Shown here one piece after another: positions 34,416 to 44,033 of a stretch of DNA of 64,000 bases (position 1 is its first letter; each line of letters opens with the position of its first letter). The translations under genes and the position numbers were made by a program. Source of the stretch: G020348185 sp964525045. Its GTDB lineage: Bacteria > Nitrospirota > Nitrospiria > Nitrospirales > UBA8639. The notes beneath the pieces are model-generated. The model was not told where the DNA came from and did no database searches. It saw nothing but the letters and a program-made list of their open reading frames with translations. The DNA is taken from positions 1-64,000 of the forward strand of contig CAZGFD010000007.1 of the NCBI GenBank assembly GCA_964525045.1, in the 5' to 3' direction.

Positions 34416-36992
34416 CTAAAAGGTGAGCCCCCTTGCTTTTTCAAATTCGTGAAGTTCTTCGCTGGCCTTCACAAACTCCATTGCTTTGCCTTCCTTCTTT
34501 TCCTTTAGTTTGCTAATTTCATTTGGATCTTTGGCATTTTCAATCTGATGCGTGAGATTTATAATCTCGAACATTAGCGTCTCTACTCGGGTTCTTAGTC
34601 TCTTTAGGGCTAACCATTCCTCACCAGGCATTGAATCTTCTGAGCGTAGAAATTGCGGACGGGGCTTTTGCAGAGCCGGCTTCGGTTTGATCTTCTCCTT
34701 TTCCTGCTGACGTTTTTTAAGTGATTTTTGAAGTTGCTCACCAAATTCATTCCACCAAGCTTTCATCACTGCATTTGATAAATCTTCATAGTCTTCGATT
34801 AGGTCATTCAGTGTATTGCGTAATTTATACGCGTGGGTATAGAGGTCCTTTATTGAATATGAATATTGGTTGAGGACCGCATCCATTCGATCAATTTCTT
34901 CAATAGTGAAACCCTGTTTTATAAGAAAGTCCATAACCAAAATATTCATTGTGTATTCGGAGAGGTCCTCTGCAGCCTCCCTAGATTCCATTGCTTTCGT
35001 TTCCAACTCTAGGAGGGCTTCAATGTTTTCATCGACCTGATATAACAAGTCGCCATACTTCTGGAGACCGTCGTTAAGTTCGCTTAAACGTTCGAAACGT
35101 TTTTCGTAGTCCTCGACCCTTTCTACCTTAATAAGCGATATCCCACTTAGTTCAAGCATACCTACTGTCATTACAAGCAAATGGTTTTCATTTAACTCCT
35201 TTTCGAACTTTGGGAAATTTTTATTTAAAAAATCGATTATTCTCAAGGGTTTTCCATGCTTTGGATTGCTTAGGAATTCTTTGGCCCCCTGTTTATTAAT
35301 TTCCGGTTTTGGTAAATTAGAGAGATCAGCAAGAATCTTTTCTTTAAAGGCTTCCTGTAAAATACCGAGGCTAAATCCCGCACCTAAATTTGAAAGCATT
35401 CCGCGTACCATGGTCTTAGGGCCACTTTTGGAGCTGCCAAAGCGCCCTTCTTTTCTGGGTCGCGATTTGCTTGAGTCTTTTTGCCAGGGGGAAGTGGGTC
35501 GACGCCTGAAACTTGATTTCTTCCCACTTGAAGTTACCTTCTTCCCTGCGCCTCCCGGAGGAGCCCCGGTCCCTGGCACTGGTGCTCCCCCCCCTGGAGA
35601 GGGAGGGGGCCCTGTGCCGCCACCCCCACCCTTAGGGGGAGTACCCTTTCTTGTTACATTACCCATGAATGAAATATCCACCTCTTCCAAGGCCATTAGT
35701 CTCCTGCCGACCCTATAGTCCTTGGGGCCTTGCACAGAAGGAATTTGTAAGCTTTCTGGTGCCACTTTTACTCCAAACCTTGCTTCAAGCCCTTTTGAGT
35801 TGTTTCTGAAGTTCTTGTCAAAACTCCAGACTTCCCCCCCTGTCGCACGAGCCTGTGTGACAATATTTACATCTTTATCTTTACTTAAAATAGGTGTGCC
35901 CTGGCTTGTTCGGTTTGCCTCGTTCACAGCAGTTCGATCTGCGAGCTGTCCCTTGGGACCAACTTTGATGCCTAGGTCATCTAAAAATAGGCGTTGGGCT
36001 GTTGCTGTTCTTTTTATAGCTGGTTGATGGACGAGTTCGTTATAGGCCTGCTGAGAGATAAAAACTTGACTTGTAGAAAGTAAAGTCTTAAGTCTTGCTG
36101 CAGCCTGTTGGTTGCCGCGCTGAATTTGGTCGACTACATTCGCATCAATAAAAATAATTCTGCGAGCTGCAGGAGGTGTCGGCGGGGGTCCGGATTGTGC
36201 GCGATGCAAGAAAATTGGAAAATGAAAGTGCGGTTGGATTTGAAATTGATTTGAATTTCCTTCAGACCCCCGGTGCCCGGTCACAATGGGATTTGCTGTG
36301 TTTTGCAACTCCATGGATATTTGCTCTGACGAATTGGATTTCCTTAAAATTTCAGTCTTTATTTCTTTTTTAGAGTTATGCTGAATTGTGTGAACCAATT
36401 CATGGGCAAGGAGATGTCTACCCTGGTAGGTATTTGGGACATAATGTCCTCGGCCAAATACCACATTGTGCCCCACTGTGTAAGCAACTGCATTCACCTT
36501 CAACGCCGACTCCGCTGCTTTAGCGTTGGTGTGCACTCGCACTTTGCTTAAATTATGTCCAAACCGCTCCTCGAAATACGCCCGTGTGTCTGATTCAAGG
36601 GGCTGACCAGGGGAACTCAATACCTCATTTACGACAGTCGGGACCTCCGTTAACTCAGCCAAATTCTGTTGTTTCATCTTGTGCAAGAAGGAGTTTGCTG
36701 GGTGGGTTTTGTTGCCGAGCCACGCCGGCCTCTCTGGTTTTTGCATTACCTCACCCGCAAGCCGATTTGCCTCTTTTTCATGCCTATCATTAGGGTCACT
36801 AATCTTGAGTTTTGGTTGAATAAGGGAGCTACGATTCCTTAGCATTTTTTCCTTTTGACAATTGTGACACTCACCCGCCAATCCAGCATTCCCACCGCAG
36901 GAACATTTGCGTAGGAGAAGACCCGTGGGCGCTTTTGCGAATGAGGTTCTGGGTATTTCTCCTATTGGCGGAGCTTTAAGATTGTTACTCAA
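34416..36992 (-). CDS. DUF4157 protein with internal PIN-like nuclease domain (candidate eCIS effector)
   Basis: An 858-residue protein. Order: zinc-ribbon-like CxC-x9-CxxC (C30, C32, C42, C45); DUF4157 region (about 68-210) with DRHEKEANRLAGEVM, YTVGHNVVFGRGHYVP and the HELVH metallopeptidase motif at 197-201; PIN-like domain (about 278-420) with D283 (FIDANVVDQI), E319 (YNEL), D374 (LSKDKD) and D392 (WSFDKNF), the acidic set of PIN RNases; Gly/Pro linker (about 449-480) and basic stretch; helical C-terminal 350 residues with coiled-coil character. DUF4157 is a known mark of eCIS-associated toxins. It lies inside the operon, overlapping its upstream neighbour by four bases. Toxic RNase cargo is inference. 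Confidence 0.85.
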   Translation of the reverse strand: MSNNLKAPPIGEIPRTSFAKAPTGLLLRKCSCGGNAGLAGECHNCQKEKMLRNRSSLIQPKLKISDPNDRHEKEANRLAGEVMQKPERPAWLGNKTHPANSFLHKMKQQNLAELTEVPTVVNEVLSSPGQPLESDTRAYFEERFGHNLSKVRVHTNAKAAESALKVNAVAYTVGHNVVFGRGHYVPNTYQGRHLLAHELVHTIQHNSKKEIKTEILRKSNSSEQISMELQNTANPIVTGHRGSEGNSNQFQIQPHFHFPIFLHRAQSGPPPTPPAARRIIFIDANVVDQIQRGNQQAAARLKTLLSTSQVFISQQAYNELVHQPAIKRTATAQRLFLDDLGIKVGPKGQLADRTAVNEANRTSQGTPILSKDKDVNIVTQARATGGEVWSFDKNFRNNSKGLEARFGVKVAPESLQIPSVQGPKDYRVGRRLMALEEVDISFMGNVTRKGTPPKGGGGGTGPPPSPGGGAPVPGTGAPPGGAGKKVTSSGKKSSFRRRPTSPWQKDSSKSRPRKEGRFGSSKSGPKTMVRGMLSNLGAGFSLGILQEAFKEKILADLSNLPKPEINKQGAKEFLSNPKHGKPLRIIDFLNKNFPKFEKELNENHLLVMTVGMLELSGISLIKVERVEDYEKRFERLSELNDGLQKYGDLLYQVDENIEALLELETKAMESREAAEDLSEYTMNILVMDFLIKQGFTIEEIDRMDAVLNQYSYSIKDLYTHAYKLRNTLNDLIEDYEDLSNAVMKAWWNEFGEQLQKSLKKRQQEKEKIKPKPALQKPRPQFLRSEDSMPGEEWLALKRLRTRVETLMFEIINLTHQIENAKDPNEISKLKEKKEGKAMEFVKASEELHEFEKARGLTF

Positions 36993-37249
36993 GATTTCAA
37001 CCCTCCATGAACGGCCTTTGCGATCTGGGCACCGAGGGTCTTCCCCTTTACGTTGGGCCTTGCCTCTATTTTGGGGGAATGTATTCTTCCTATTGATTGA
37101 TTCCGCGACAGTGAAGCAGGAACCCCTTGTTCACGAAAGTGTCGTTCAAGTTCTCGTTTAATCGTTTCGCCTATCTGTTGCCGGTTAAGGCTCGAAAAGC
37201 CCTCTAAAACGAGTTTATCGATCTGAATTGAAAGATTTGCAGGATTCAT
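36989..37249 (-). CDS. Small eCIS-associated protein of unknown function
   Basis: An 86-residue protein. N-terminus NLSIQIDKLVLEGFSSLNRQ then ETIKRELERHFREQGVP predicts a strand and amphipathic helix. Overlaps by four bases both the ATPase gene before and the DUF4157 gene after, so expression is tightly coupled. Its placement directly ahead of the cargo candidate suggests a loading factor or chaperone; no direct evidence. Confidence 0.8.
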   Translation of the reverse strand: MNPANLSIQIDKLVLEGFSSLNRQQIGETIKRELERHFREQGVPASLSRNQSIGRIHSPKIEARPNVKGKTLGAQIAKAVHGGLKS

Positions 37250-39264
37250 GACCAGCCTCTCGTTTCGGGCTCCGTCAATGTTTTCTCCAATTTCATGTAT
37301 TCGCTTCGCGCTGCTTGTAAGATGTGGGTGGGATTGACTGCATCGGCTTGATCTGCCGCAATGAATGATGCGTTCAACGCGATGTTTCGAATGTGCCCCC
37401 CCGTGATAGTGAGCTGACCCAGGCGAATCGGATCAAGGGATTCGGTCGGTGTTTGATCAGGAAAGATTCGACGCCAGATCTCGGCTCGTTGCTCGGCGTT
37501 GGGAAAAGGAAACCGGACTACAAAGCGGATGCGCCGCAGAAAAGCCGGATCCATGGAATCTTTCATGTTCGTTGTGAGGATGGCTAAGCCTTGGTAACTC
37601 TCCATCCGTTGTAGGAGATAACTGATTTCAATGTTGGCAAAGCGGTCATGACTGTCTTTGACTTCACTGCGTTTTCCGAAAAGGGCATCTGCTTCATCAA
37701 ATAACAAGAGGGCTCCACTCCCCTCTGCTGCATCGAAGACCCGTCGGAGATTTTTTTCCGTCTCACCAATGTATTTGCTGACAACCTGACTTAGGTCAAT
37801 CCGGAATAGATCAACACCCAATTCTCCGGCGAGAATTTCCGCAGCCATGGTTTTTCCTGTCCCCGAAGGTCCTGCAAATAACGCGCTAATGCCCAGGCCC
37901 CGGGGACCTTTGGATGCGAATCCCCACGTCTCATATACTTTTGTCCGATGTCGCACATGTGATGCGATGTCGCGAAGTGTTTGAGTCTGAGGAGCGGGTA
38001 AGACCAAGTCCTCCCACGTTGCGTTAGGTTCGATCCTTTGTGCGAGATTATCAAGATGAGCTCGAGCTTGCCGGCGGCAGGTATCCCACAACTCCCGCAC
38101 AAAATCTTCGTCCGTTTTTTCAGCCCCATTCAAACGGACCTGTGTTCCGATTTGATAAATATCTTGAGCATCAAGCCGAAATTGACTTGTCACTTGATTG
38201 ATGTGTCCGTTGAGCTCTTGGGCATCATTGCCAAGAACCTGCTTCCATAAAATCATCTGATCTTGAGTGGCAAGACTTGGTACGTCGAATCGGATGGCAT
38301 GACTGCGCTCTAAGTAAAGTTGATCATTACTACTGATGGCATAAGGCCAAGGAAGAAATTCCAGGAAATTTGAAAGTGATGATTTATTGGTGGTTTGTTC
38401 CAGACCTTGTCCATCCACGAGCAATGCGCTACCGAGGAGTGACGATTCCCGAGCCCATAGCCGGGCTAAGGCTTCCCGCTCTGCCGGTGATGTCGGAATG
38501 TCCGTCGCCTTGATCTCGTGAAGGGTCATCCCCATGACTTCGCAGGCTTCCGCAAGAATGGATCTCCTTGTCGATTGATTAGAACCACAAAGATGAATTG
38601 CTGGGGGAACAGTGTTTTCCTGTCCATCACTCCAAACCTGTTGAATTTTTTCAGATAGGGAATGATATGAAGATGATGATTCGCGGACAGACAAACAGGG
38701 TTTTACCAGTCCTTTCAACCGGTCATCCAGATGGTTGATTCCGGTCAAATAATGCAAAATTCGCTCGTCAATACGAACTGGGCTATTCGTCAACGAATCG
38801 GCAGTAGCAATTTCGATTAGTCGCCAATGACGTAAAGGTCCGTTCGGAGTCAAGGCACTCCAGTGCGGGTCGGGCAGGGCGGCGAGTGCGAGGCTGAAGG
38901 TTGGTAATCCGCGGTTCCCTTCCCCCTGGGCTGCCGAGCAGGCGAGGGCGAAGGTTGAATCAAGCTCGACTCCGGCACAGAGGAGCAGCACATCCCGTTC
39001 AAAGGGGGACAGTGAAAATAGGGCGCATATTCGATCTAAGGCCGAAAATACATCTACACTTTCAGTTTCCAACCCTGGATCATGGACCGTATCCGTTGTG
39101 TTTAGCTGAGCCCGGTCCGCATCAGATTCTTGATTCACCTCCAACGAGTCATCCTTTGCAGGAGTATCAAACTGGTGTTCCAGGTACCCACGCACCCTAG
39201 CTAGATGGGTGTTGAGATATTGCTGATTCGCTTCAATCCAATTGTTGTAGTCTTCAGCGCTCAT
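37246..39264 (-). CDS. AAA+ ATPase of the eCIS (Pvc15/Afp15-type)
   Basis: A 672-residue cytosolic ATPase. Walker A GPSGTGKT at 465-472, Walker B LLLFDEAD at 519-526, sensor-type LTTN and the arginine-finger motif DPAFLRRIRF follow. The N-terminal 400 residues form a helical domain plus a degenerate second AAA-like segment (IHLCGSNQSTRRSIL near 223, ALLVDGQGLE near 280). Every eCIS class carries this ATPase, thought to act in assembly or cargo loading. Start overlaps the stop of the DUF4255 gene. Confidence 0.95.
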   Translation of the reverse strand: MSAEDYNNWIEANQQYLNTHLARVRGYLEHQFDTPAKDDSLEVNQESDADRAQLNTTDTVHDPGLETESVDVFSALDRICALFSLSPFERDVLLLCAGVELDSTFALACSAAQGEGNRGLPTFSLALAALPDPHWSALTPNGPLRHWRLIEIATADSLTNSPVRIDERILHYLTGINHLDDRLKGLVKPCLSVRESSSSYHSLSEKIQQVWSDGQENTVPPAIHLCGSNQSTRRSILAEACEVMGMTLHEIKATDIPTSPAEREALARLWARESSLLGSALLVDGQGLEQTTNKSSLSNFLEFLPWPYAISSNDQLYLERSHAIRFDVPSLATQDQMILWKQVLGNDAQELNGHINQVTSQFRLDAQDIYQIGTQVRLNGAEKTDEDFVRELWDTCRRQARAHLDNLAQRIEPNATWEDLVLPAPQTQTLRDIASHVRHRTKVYETWGFASKGPRGLGISALFAGPSGTGKTMAAEILAGELGVDLFRIDLSQVVSKYIGETEKNLRRVFDAAEGSGALLLFDEADALFGKRSEVKDSHDRFANIEISYLLQRMESYQGLAILTTNMKDSMDPAFLRRIRFVVRFPFPNAEQRAEIWRRIFPDQTPTESLDPIRLGQLTITGGHIRNIALNASFIAADQADAVNPTHILQAARSEYMKLEKTLTEPETRGWS

Positions 39265-40451
39265 GAGATTTGAATGATCGGGCCAAAATCCGGGCTATTG
39301 GGATCCTCAAAGTTAAGCTGACTTTCCGCATCATCGACTTTTACTCGAACGAAATAACTCCCCGGTTCAACCCCACCGGGGATAGTTATGGTCGTTGTAT
39401 TGCCTGTAAGGGATACATCCAACCGATAGATATTAGGATCACTATCGACGTTTTCGTTTAACAGCACTTGAACCCTCTGGGTTTGAGCAATTTCGGGAGA
39501 TATTGTCAGTTGCTGTAACTGATCTTCTTTCCCGGTGATTGTTGGCCGCAATACGAATACCGCAAGATTGGATTCCAAGGCTCGATGGGGTTCATGAGCC
39601 GCTCCGGTATTAAAATCTATTTCATGCACGATACGAACGGTATGAATGCCTGCACGTAATGCTGGCGGAAGTTGAATTTTTATTTCATTGTTCTTGATTG
39701 GATCTAGGGCCTGTAAAGGGTTAGGAAAATCCGATATCACCACACTCATCAATTCACTTTTTATATTTTGGCCTTTAAGTGTCAAAATCTCTCCCGCTTC
39801 TGCGATCTGGGGTGATATCTTTTCGATGACTGACTGTTGAAACGGGATGACCCGAAGGTTCCGGGTAACTACTGGCAGAGAGGCGGTCGGGGTATCTTCA
39901 GTTTCAATAAACACGACAGCTGCTTGGTATGCCATTGATAGGGCGTAGGGGCTTTGAAAAAAAATCGACCAGAGTTTGGAAAGCTCCTCCAGGGTTAGGG
40001 GTATAGGAGAAAATTTAACCAGTTCAGTTTGATCTTCCAGATTTGCGGTGATTAATGAGGCATGAGTTTTGGCCTTTTGAATCTGTTGGGCCGTGAGCAG
40101 GGGTTGGGAATGAAGCAGCCTCGCTACTCTTCCCAGCATTCGTTGGGGTTCATGTTTGGGCTCGTTTCCGGAGAAAGTCAACAAATAATGCAAGTCCAGT
40201 GCGACTTGCGAGCGTTGAATTACAGTTCCACCCCCACGACGGGTAGGAAGATCATTGTTGCGCCAAGTTGGATTTGGCGTCACTTGGTAGAGAAAAATTC
40301 GCACTTCGGGTCCAGTGGGTGGATTTCCGTTTGATTCTGGACGAATCGACTCGACTTTGACGCCGGTCAAATCATTGTCGTCTGTTAAATCCTCGAGAAT
40401 CATTTGACGTAAAGCTTCTGTAGCTGTGGCAATGGCAAGATGATTGGGCAT
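39261..40451 (-). CDS. DUF4255 (Pvc16-type) tail-terminator protein
   Basis: A 396-residue protein. The N-terminal about 190 residues are the DUF4255/Pvc16_N module (IATATEALRQMILEDLTDDN, then VRIFLYQVTPNPTWRNND, ALDLHYLLTF), which caps tube and sheath at the upper end. The C-terminal half is IPT/Ig-like (EAGEILTLKGQNI, LPPALRAGIHTVRIVH, GSYFVRVKVDDAE). This fused architecture is common in type II eCIS. Overlaps the ATPase start by four bases. Confidence 0.92.
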   Translation of the reverse strand: MPNHLAIATATEALRQMILEDLTDDNDLTGVKVESIRPESNGNPPTGPEVRIFLYQVTPNPTWRNNDLPTRRGGGTVIQRSQVALDLHYLLTFSGNEPKHEPQRMLGRVARLLHSQPLLTAQQIQKAKTHASLITANLEDQTELVKFSPIPLTLEELSKLWSIFFQSPYALSMAYQAAVVFIETEDTPTASLPVVTRNLRVIPFQQSVIEKISPQIAEAGEILTLKGQNIKSELMSVVISDFPNPLQALDPIKNNEIKIQLPPALRAGIHTVRIVHEIDFNTGAAHEPHRALESNLAVFVLRPTITGKEDQLQQLTISPEIAQTQRVQVLLNENVDSDPNIYRLDVSLTGNTTTITIPGGVEPGSYFVRVKVDDAESQLNFEDPNSPDFGPIIQIS

Positions 40452-40453
40452 TC

Positions 40454-41152
40454 TTAATTCCCGCTTCGCTGTTTCAGGTAAGCCTCCAAGGAGAGTCTTG
40501 GGCTTGGGCGCTGCTTCTTGGGTATGGGGAGCGGCGGTGCGGTGACGGCTTTTACTTCAATTCGCCCAATTGTCACGCGTATCGTCGGTGCCGTTTCATT
40601 TTGCATCTCCGGCCACCTTGAAGAAGGCCCCTGTTTTGGGATCGGTTTTAGCCTGAGGCCTACCTGCGGCTGGTCCACTTGCGATCTAGGTTTTAATGGT
40701 TGTGATAATTCGGGTTTTGACATTGGAGGTTTTTGAATTAACTCGCTATCGACGGTTAGGTTGTGCTTGCTTGTCGCAGGATTTCCTAAAGGAGTAGGGG
40801 CATGATCAGTTGCCCTATATTTTTTTCCACTTTGGGTTGCTAACTCAGATTCCAAGGCCGCCGAAATTGGTGCTAATTTACCGGGTTTAGGGAAAGGTTG
40901 CCTGGAGGGTTCTATGTTTTCGCTTTGTGGCTTACTGAGGTGTCCGGATCTTACCAATAAGCGGCTTTCTGGTTGAGGACTGATGATGGTATTCCCCCTG
41001 GTTTGGGGTGGTGAGGTAAATTGGTCGTCGGAATCCATTTCCTTTTCCGTTGGCCTATCCTTTGCCATTCCAAATTGTGGTGGGATAAAAGGTTTAAGGT
41101 TTTGATCCGAAGGGAATACACGTTGACTCAATGATGTGAACAAATCACTCAT
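40454..41152 (-). CDS. Proline-rich eCIS-associated protein
   Basis: A 232-residue, mostly disordered protein rich in Pro, Gln and Ser. Only the C-terminus looks conserved: TIRVTIGRIEVKAV followed by LSLEAYLKQRSG. I recall similar tails in proteins next to DUF4255 genes. Coupled to the upstream gene by an ATGA overlap. It may tether or scaffold assembly; function unknown. It has no transmembrane segment and no signal peptide. Confidence 0.8.
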   Translation of the reverse strand: MSDLFTSLSQRVFPSDQNLKPFIPPQFGMAKDRPTEKEMDSDDQFTSPPQTRGNTIISPQPESRLLVRSGHLSKPQSENIEPSRQPFPKPGKLAPISAALESELATQSGKKYRATDHAPTPLGNPATSKHNLTVDSELIQKPPMSKPELSQPLKPRSQVDQPQVGLRLKPIPKQGPSSRWPEMQNETAPTIRVTIGRIEVKAVTAPPLPIPKKQRPSPRLSLEAYLKQRSGN

Positions 41153-41883
41153 GCCATCACCATCTCCATGTATCCTTTTCGTCGAACTGGGCTGAGGGAT
41201 AGAATTTCCTGTTCACTCCATCCATAGACAGTGGCCAAACAATGAATTTCCTGAAGTAACTGCTTGGCTTTTGCCGCAATTTCGGACCAGAGAAAGGAAA
41301 GGATATCAAAGGGAACTTGCCAAGCTTTCTCGCAGTGCGGGCAGTTGAGGTTGAGCAGCACTTCCAGGAGGGGGTCGAGTTTTATGATTTTTGCAGTGAC
41401 GGTTTCAATTACCGTTTCGGGTAACTCCGTTGGCATTATTTCTGAGCCCTCCTTTGAAGCTTTCCCAATGCAGCGAGTCATGAGTTTCCCTCTAGCGTCT
41501 TCAGAATTTTGGCATTCGAACAGTGCTGCGAGGTCTCGGCTGTTGGGGATCCGATACTCCAAATGATAATTTTGAATGTTGATTTTCATTGTATTTTCTT
41601 CATCGCCTTCAGATTCCTTGAGCAGATCCAATAGGTTGAAAGATACCTCAACTTGTTCCTGACACTGTGGACAGGACGCAATGCTATTCAGAGTGGTTCC
41701 GAAGGTATGGCATCGAATAGCAAGTAACTGGGCATCCCTCCTTCCGATCGGGAGGTCGGCCAAATCCTCACGGTTCGCTTCAGGACTGGCGCCTTGGAGG
41801 ATAGTTAAGGCTCGATCGACAGCATGCTGTTCTTTTGCCCCTTCCCAGATTTGCAATATTGTTTCCGCAGTTAATGCTTTCAT
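41149..41883 (-). CDS. T4 baseplate-type protein with CxxC pairs (gp51-like)
   Basis: A 244-residue protein with two zinc-ribbon knuckles (CPQC near 72-75 and CPHC near 185-188) that could bind one metal, and the helix LPIGRRDAQLLAIRCHTFG. This matches the T4 baseplate protein family (gp51-like) found after the tube gene in many eCIS clusters, where it is probably an assembly chaperone for the baseplate hub. The C-terminus (GWSEQEILSLSPVRRKGYME) is the family's typical ending. Confidence 0.82.
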   Translation of the reverse strand: MKALTAETILQIWEGAKEQHAVDRALTILQGASPEANREDLADLPIGRRDAQLLAIRCHTFGTTLNSIASCPQCQEQVEVSFNLLDLLKESEGDEENTMKINIQNYHLEYRIPNSRDLAALFECQNSEDARGKLMTRCIGKASKEGSEIMPTELPETVIETVTAKIIKLDPLLEVLLNLNCPHCEKAWQVPFDILSFLWSEIAAKAKQLLQEIHCLATVYGWSEQEILSLSPVRRKGYMEMVMA

Positions 41884-41901
41884 TTTTTGGTCCCTGAATG
41901 A

Positions 41902-42414
41902 CTAGAATGATGGTTCGGTGGGCTCTGTCACAGCATCATCTCGTTCCCAGCCTTCGTTCTGAAGCGTGATAGATTGGATGGCAACCGCGTTCGCACTGGC
42001 ATCCAATTCCGGAAGAGCTTGATACTCGGAGACCCAGCATCTGTATACCTTGTAAGCAATGGCTAATTGGCCGGCCTCGTTATACATTTCAATAATGATG
42101 TCCTTGCGAAAATCTTTGAGTGAGACTTCCGCTCCTAATCTAGCGCCAAAGTTCCAAACCTTGTTTGCCCATTTCTCAAACTCCGGGTCGTGGGTGCAAC
42201 CACGTTCCAGGCTAATCGCTTCATACTTAGTCAGACCCGGAGATTTCTTAGTGGAACTCGGATCTGCACCGTCGCGAATTTCTACTGATTCGGTGGTCCG
42301 TTTGATCGGGCCGACCTTACTGATTCCCGCCACATAACGCCCGTCCCATTTCACCCGAAATTTAAAGTTTTTGTAGGGATCAAATCGTTGCGCATTAACC
42401 GTAAACTGCGCCAT
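41902..42414 (-). CDS. Tail tube protein (Hcp-like, Pvc1/Afp1-type)
   Basis: A 170-residue inner tube subunit. The start at 42414 (MAQFTVNAQRFDPYKNFKF) is chosen because GGAGGG precedes it; the reading frame extends further upstream into the sheath gene. Motifs RVKWDGRYVAGISKVGPIKR and YEAISLERGCTHDPEFEKWA are standard for the T4 gp19-like tube family. It polymerises inside the sheath and holds cargo. Only one tube gene is visible. Confidence 0.95.
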   Translation of the reverse strand: MAQFTVNAQRFDPYKNFKFRVKWDGRYVAGISKVGPIKRTTESVEIRDGADPSSTKKSPGLTKYEAISLERGCTHDPEFEKWANKVWNFGARLGAEVSLKDFRKDIIIEMYNEAGQLAIAYKVYRCWVSEYQALPELDASANAVAIQSITLQNEGWERDDAVTEPTEPSF

Positions 42415-42433
42415 AGTTAACCCTCCTTCTATG

Positions 42434-43966
42434 CTATGTTTGAATCTGTCCTGCCATTTGCTGGATTTTAATAATGACAAATTCTGCTGGTTTTAGAGGC
42501 GCAAACCCAACTACAATATTGACAATTCCCAAGTTGATATCATTCTGAGTTGTCGTTTCGCTGTCACACTTCACAAAATAGGCTTTTTCTCGCGTCTCGC
42601 CTTGAAAAGCCCTTTGAACAAAAAGGTTCTGCATGAACGCACCAATGTTCAGCCGAATTTGAGCCCGTAATGGTTCGTCGTTGGGCTCGAACACCACCCA
42701 TTGGGTTCCTCGATAGAGACTTTCTTCGATAAAGAGGGCCAGACGACGAACGGGAATATACTTCCATTGGGATGCAAGTATGTCAGCTCCTTGGACTGTT
42801 CGAGACCCCCAAATGACGTTCCCTATGATTGGAAACGTCCTAAGGCAGTTTACTCCCAGCGGATTTAAATCGCCGTTATCCCCATCATTCAAATTCACTG
42901 TAAGATTTTGGGCTCCCCGGAGCGTTGCATCTAACCCAGCCGGCGCTTTCCATACCCCACGTTCACTATCTGTCCGCGCTATAATTCCTGCTATGGTTCC
43001 GCAAGGGACAAATTCCTCAAGTTGATTTTCTCGAAGAGGATTCGGTTGTTTGATCCGAGGAAAAAATATAGCGCTATTCTTGGACTTGGTCCCTATTCCA
43101 TTTTTCATTCCGTCAATCGCGTTCTGCTTGTCTGTCCAATCGCTAGGAGAATCCAAAATCAGCATGGCCCGCTCTTTTTCACACAGGGTTGCTGCCGCTG
43201 CCACTAATCCATCTGGGTAGCCTGGGTCATCAGTCGTATCCCATTCTGGTGGCAAGCACAAAAGGTTAAAGAGGTCAGCTTGCTTAAGAACATATAGCCC
43301 TTTTTTTTGATCGGCAAATCCAGCGTCAAGGTAGTCTGAGAGCTGTAATAAATCCTCTTCTGCCGCTTTATTGGTCACTAAATGCTCTCCTGGTGGAGGA
43401 ATCGAGTTGGGTAAAACAGATACACGGGCTAATTCAGAGTGATTCTCAAGTACATGATTTAATTGTCTAGGGCCAGGGATTACGCTGACATTTCTGTGAA
43501 TTTCCGAAACTTCTGTCTTAGTATCTTTGATTGTTATATTGAATAGATCACTTTTCGTTAATCCTTGGTCCGAAGCGACTTCATCCGATACATTGTGGTC
43601 AATGGTAATAGTCAATGAATTCCCCCAGGCCCCTTCAGAGGCTGCTTCGATAGTAAGGTTGTCAAAAACAAATTGTGCCCGCGATGTTCCTCCCCCTTCT
43701 GGACGAAATAGACGTCCAATTATCGCCCGGCTTCCGCCGTTCAAAAAAAAGTCTCTCACCGCATAGCTCATTTTACTGGCCAGGCTTAATCCTCCGAATT
43801 GCCTTTCGTAGTCGGCATAACTAGTTACCGACCTGATTTCGTTTACCGGCCCTCGTGTAGCGCGCCCGACAAAAGCAGCGATCGATGTAGCGACTCCTGT
43901 AATGGTTCGCACACCGCTGGGGACCTCTTCGATATAAATGCCTGGGTAATTGAATGCAACGGGCAT
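42434..43966 (-). CDS. Contractile tail sheath protein
   Basis: A 510-residue sheath subunit. N-terminus MPVAFNYPGIYIEEVPSGVR then TSIAAFVGRATRGPVNE, and C-terminus GTQWVVFEPNDEPLRAQIRL and VGFAPLKPAEFVIIKIQQ are diagnostic. Start at the ATG 43966, seven bases after AAGGAGG; a TTG two codons before is too close to that site. The single sheath gene contrasts with the two or three in PVC/Afp clusters. First structural gene of the operon. Confidence 0.96.
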   Translation of the reverse strand: MPVAFNYPGIYIEEVPSGVRTITGVATSIAAFVGRATRGPVNEIRSVTSYADYERQFGGLSLASKMSYAVRDFFLNGGSRAIIGRLFRPEGGGTSRAQFVFDNLTIEAASEGAWGNSLTITIDHNVSDEVASDQGLTKSDLFNITIKDTKTEVSEIHRNVSVIPGPRQLNHVLENHSELARVSVLPNSIPPPGEHLVTNKAAEEDLLQLSDYLDAGFADQKKGLYVLKQADLFNLLCLPPEWDTTDDPGYPDGLVAAAATLCEKERAMLILDSPSDWTDKQNAIDGMKNGIGTKSKNSAIFFPRIKQPNPLRENQLEEFVPCGTIAGIIARTDSERGVWKAPAGLDATLRGAQNLTVNLNDGDNGDLNPLGVNCLRTFPIIGNVIWGSRTVQGADILASQWKYIPVRRLALFIEESLYRGTQWVVFEPNDEPLRAQIRLNIGAFMQNLFVQRAFQGETREKAYFVKCDSETTTQNDINLGIVNIVVGFAPLKPAEFVIIKIQQMAGQIQT

Positions 43967-44033
43967 TTGCAAGCCTCCTTGTGCTCAAAAATGGTAATCA
44001 TCTTCTAAGAAATAAGGATTCAAAATCTGGTCC

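Noticed and set aside
35266..35718. Plus-strand frame of 150 codons inside the DUF4157 gene
   Set aside because: Antisense shadow of the Gly/Pro linker; the minus-strand gene has clear domain motifs on both sides.
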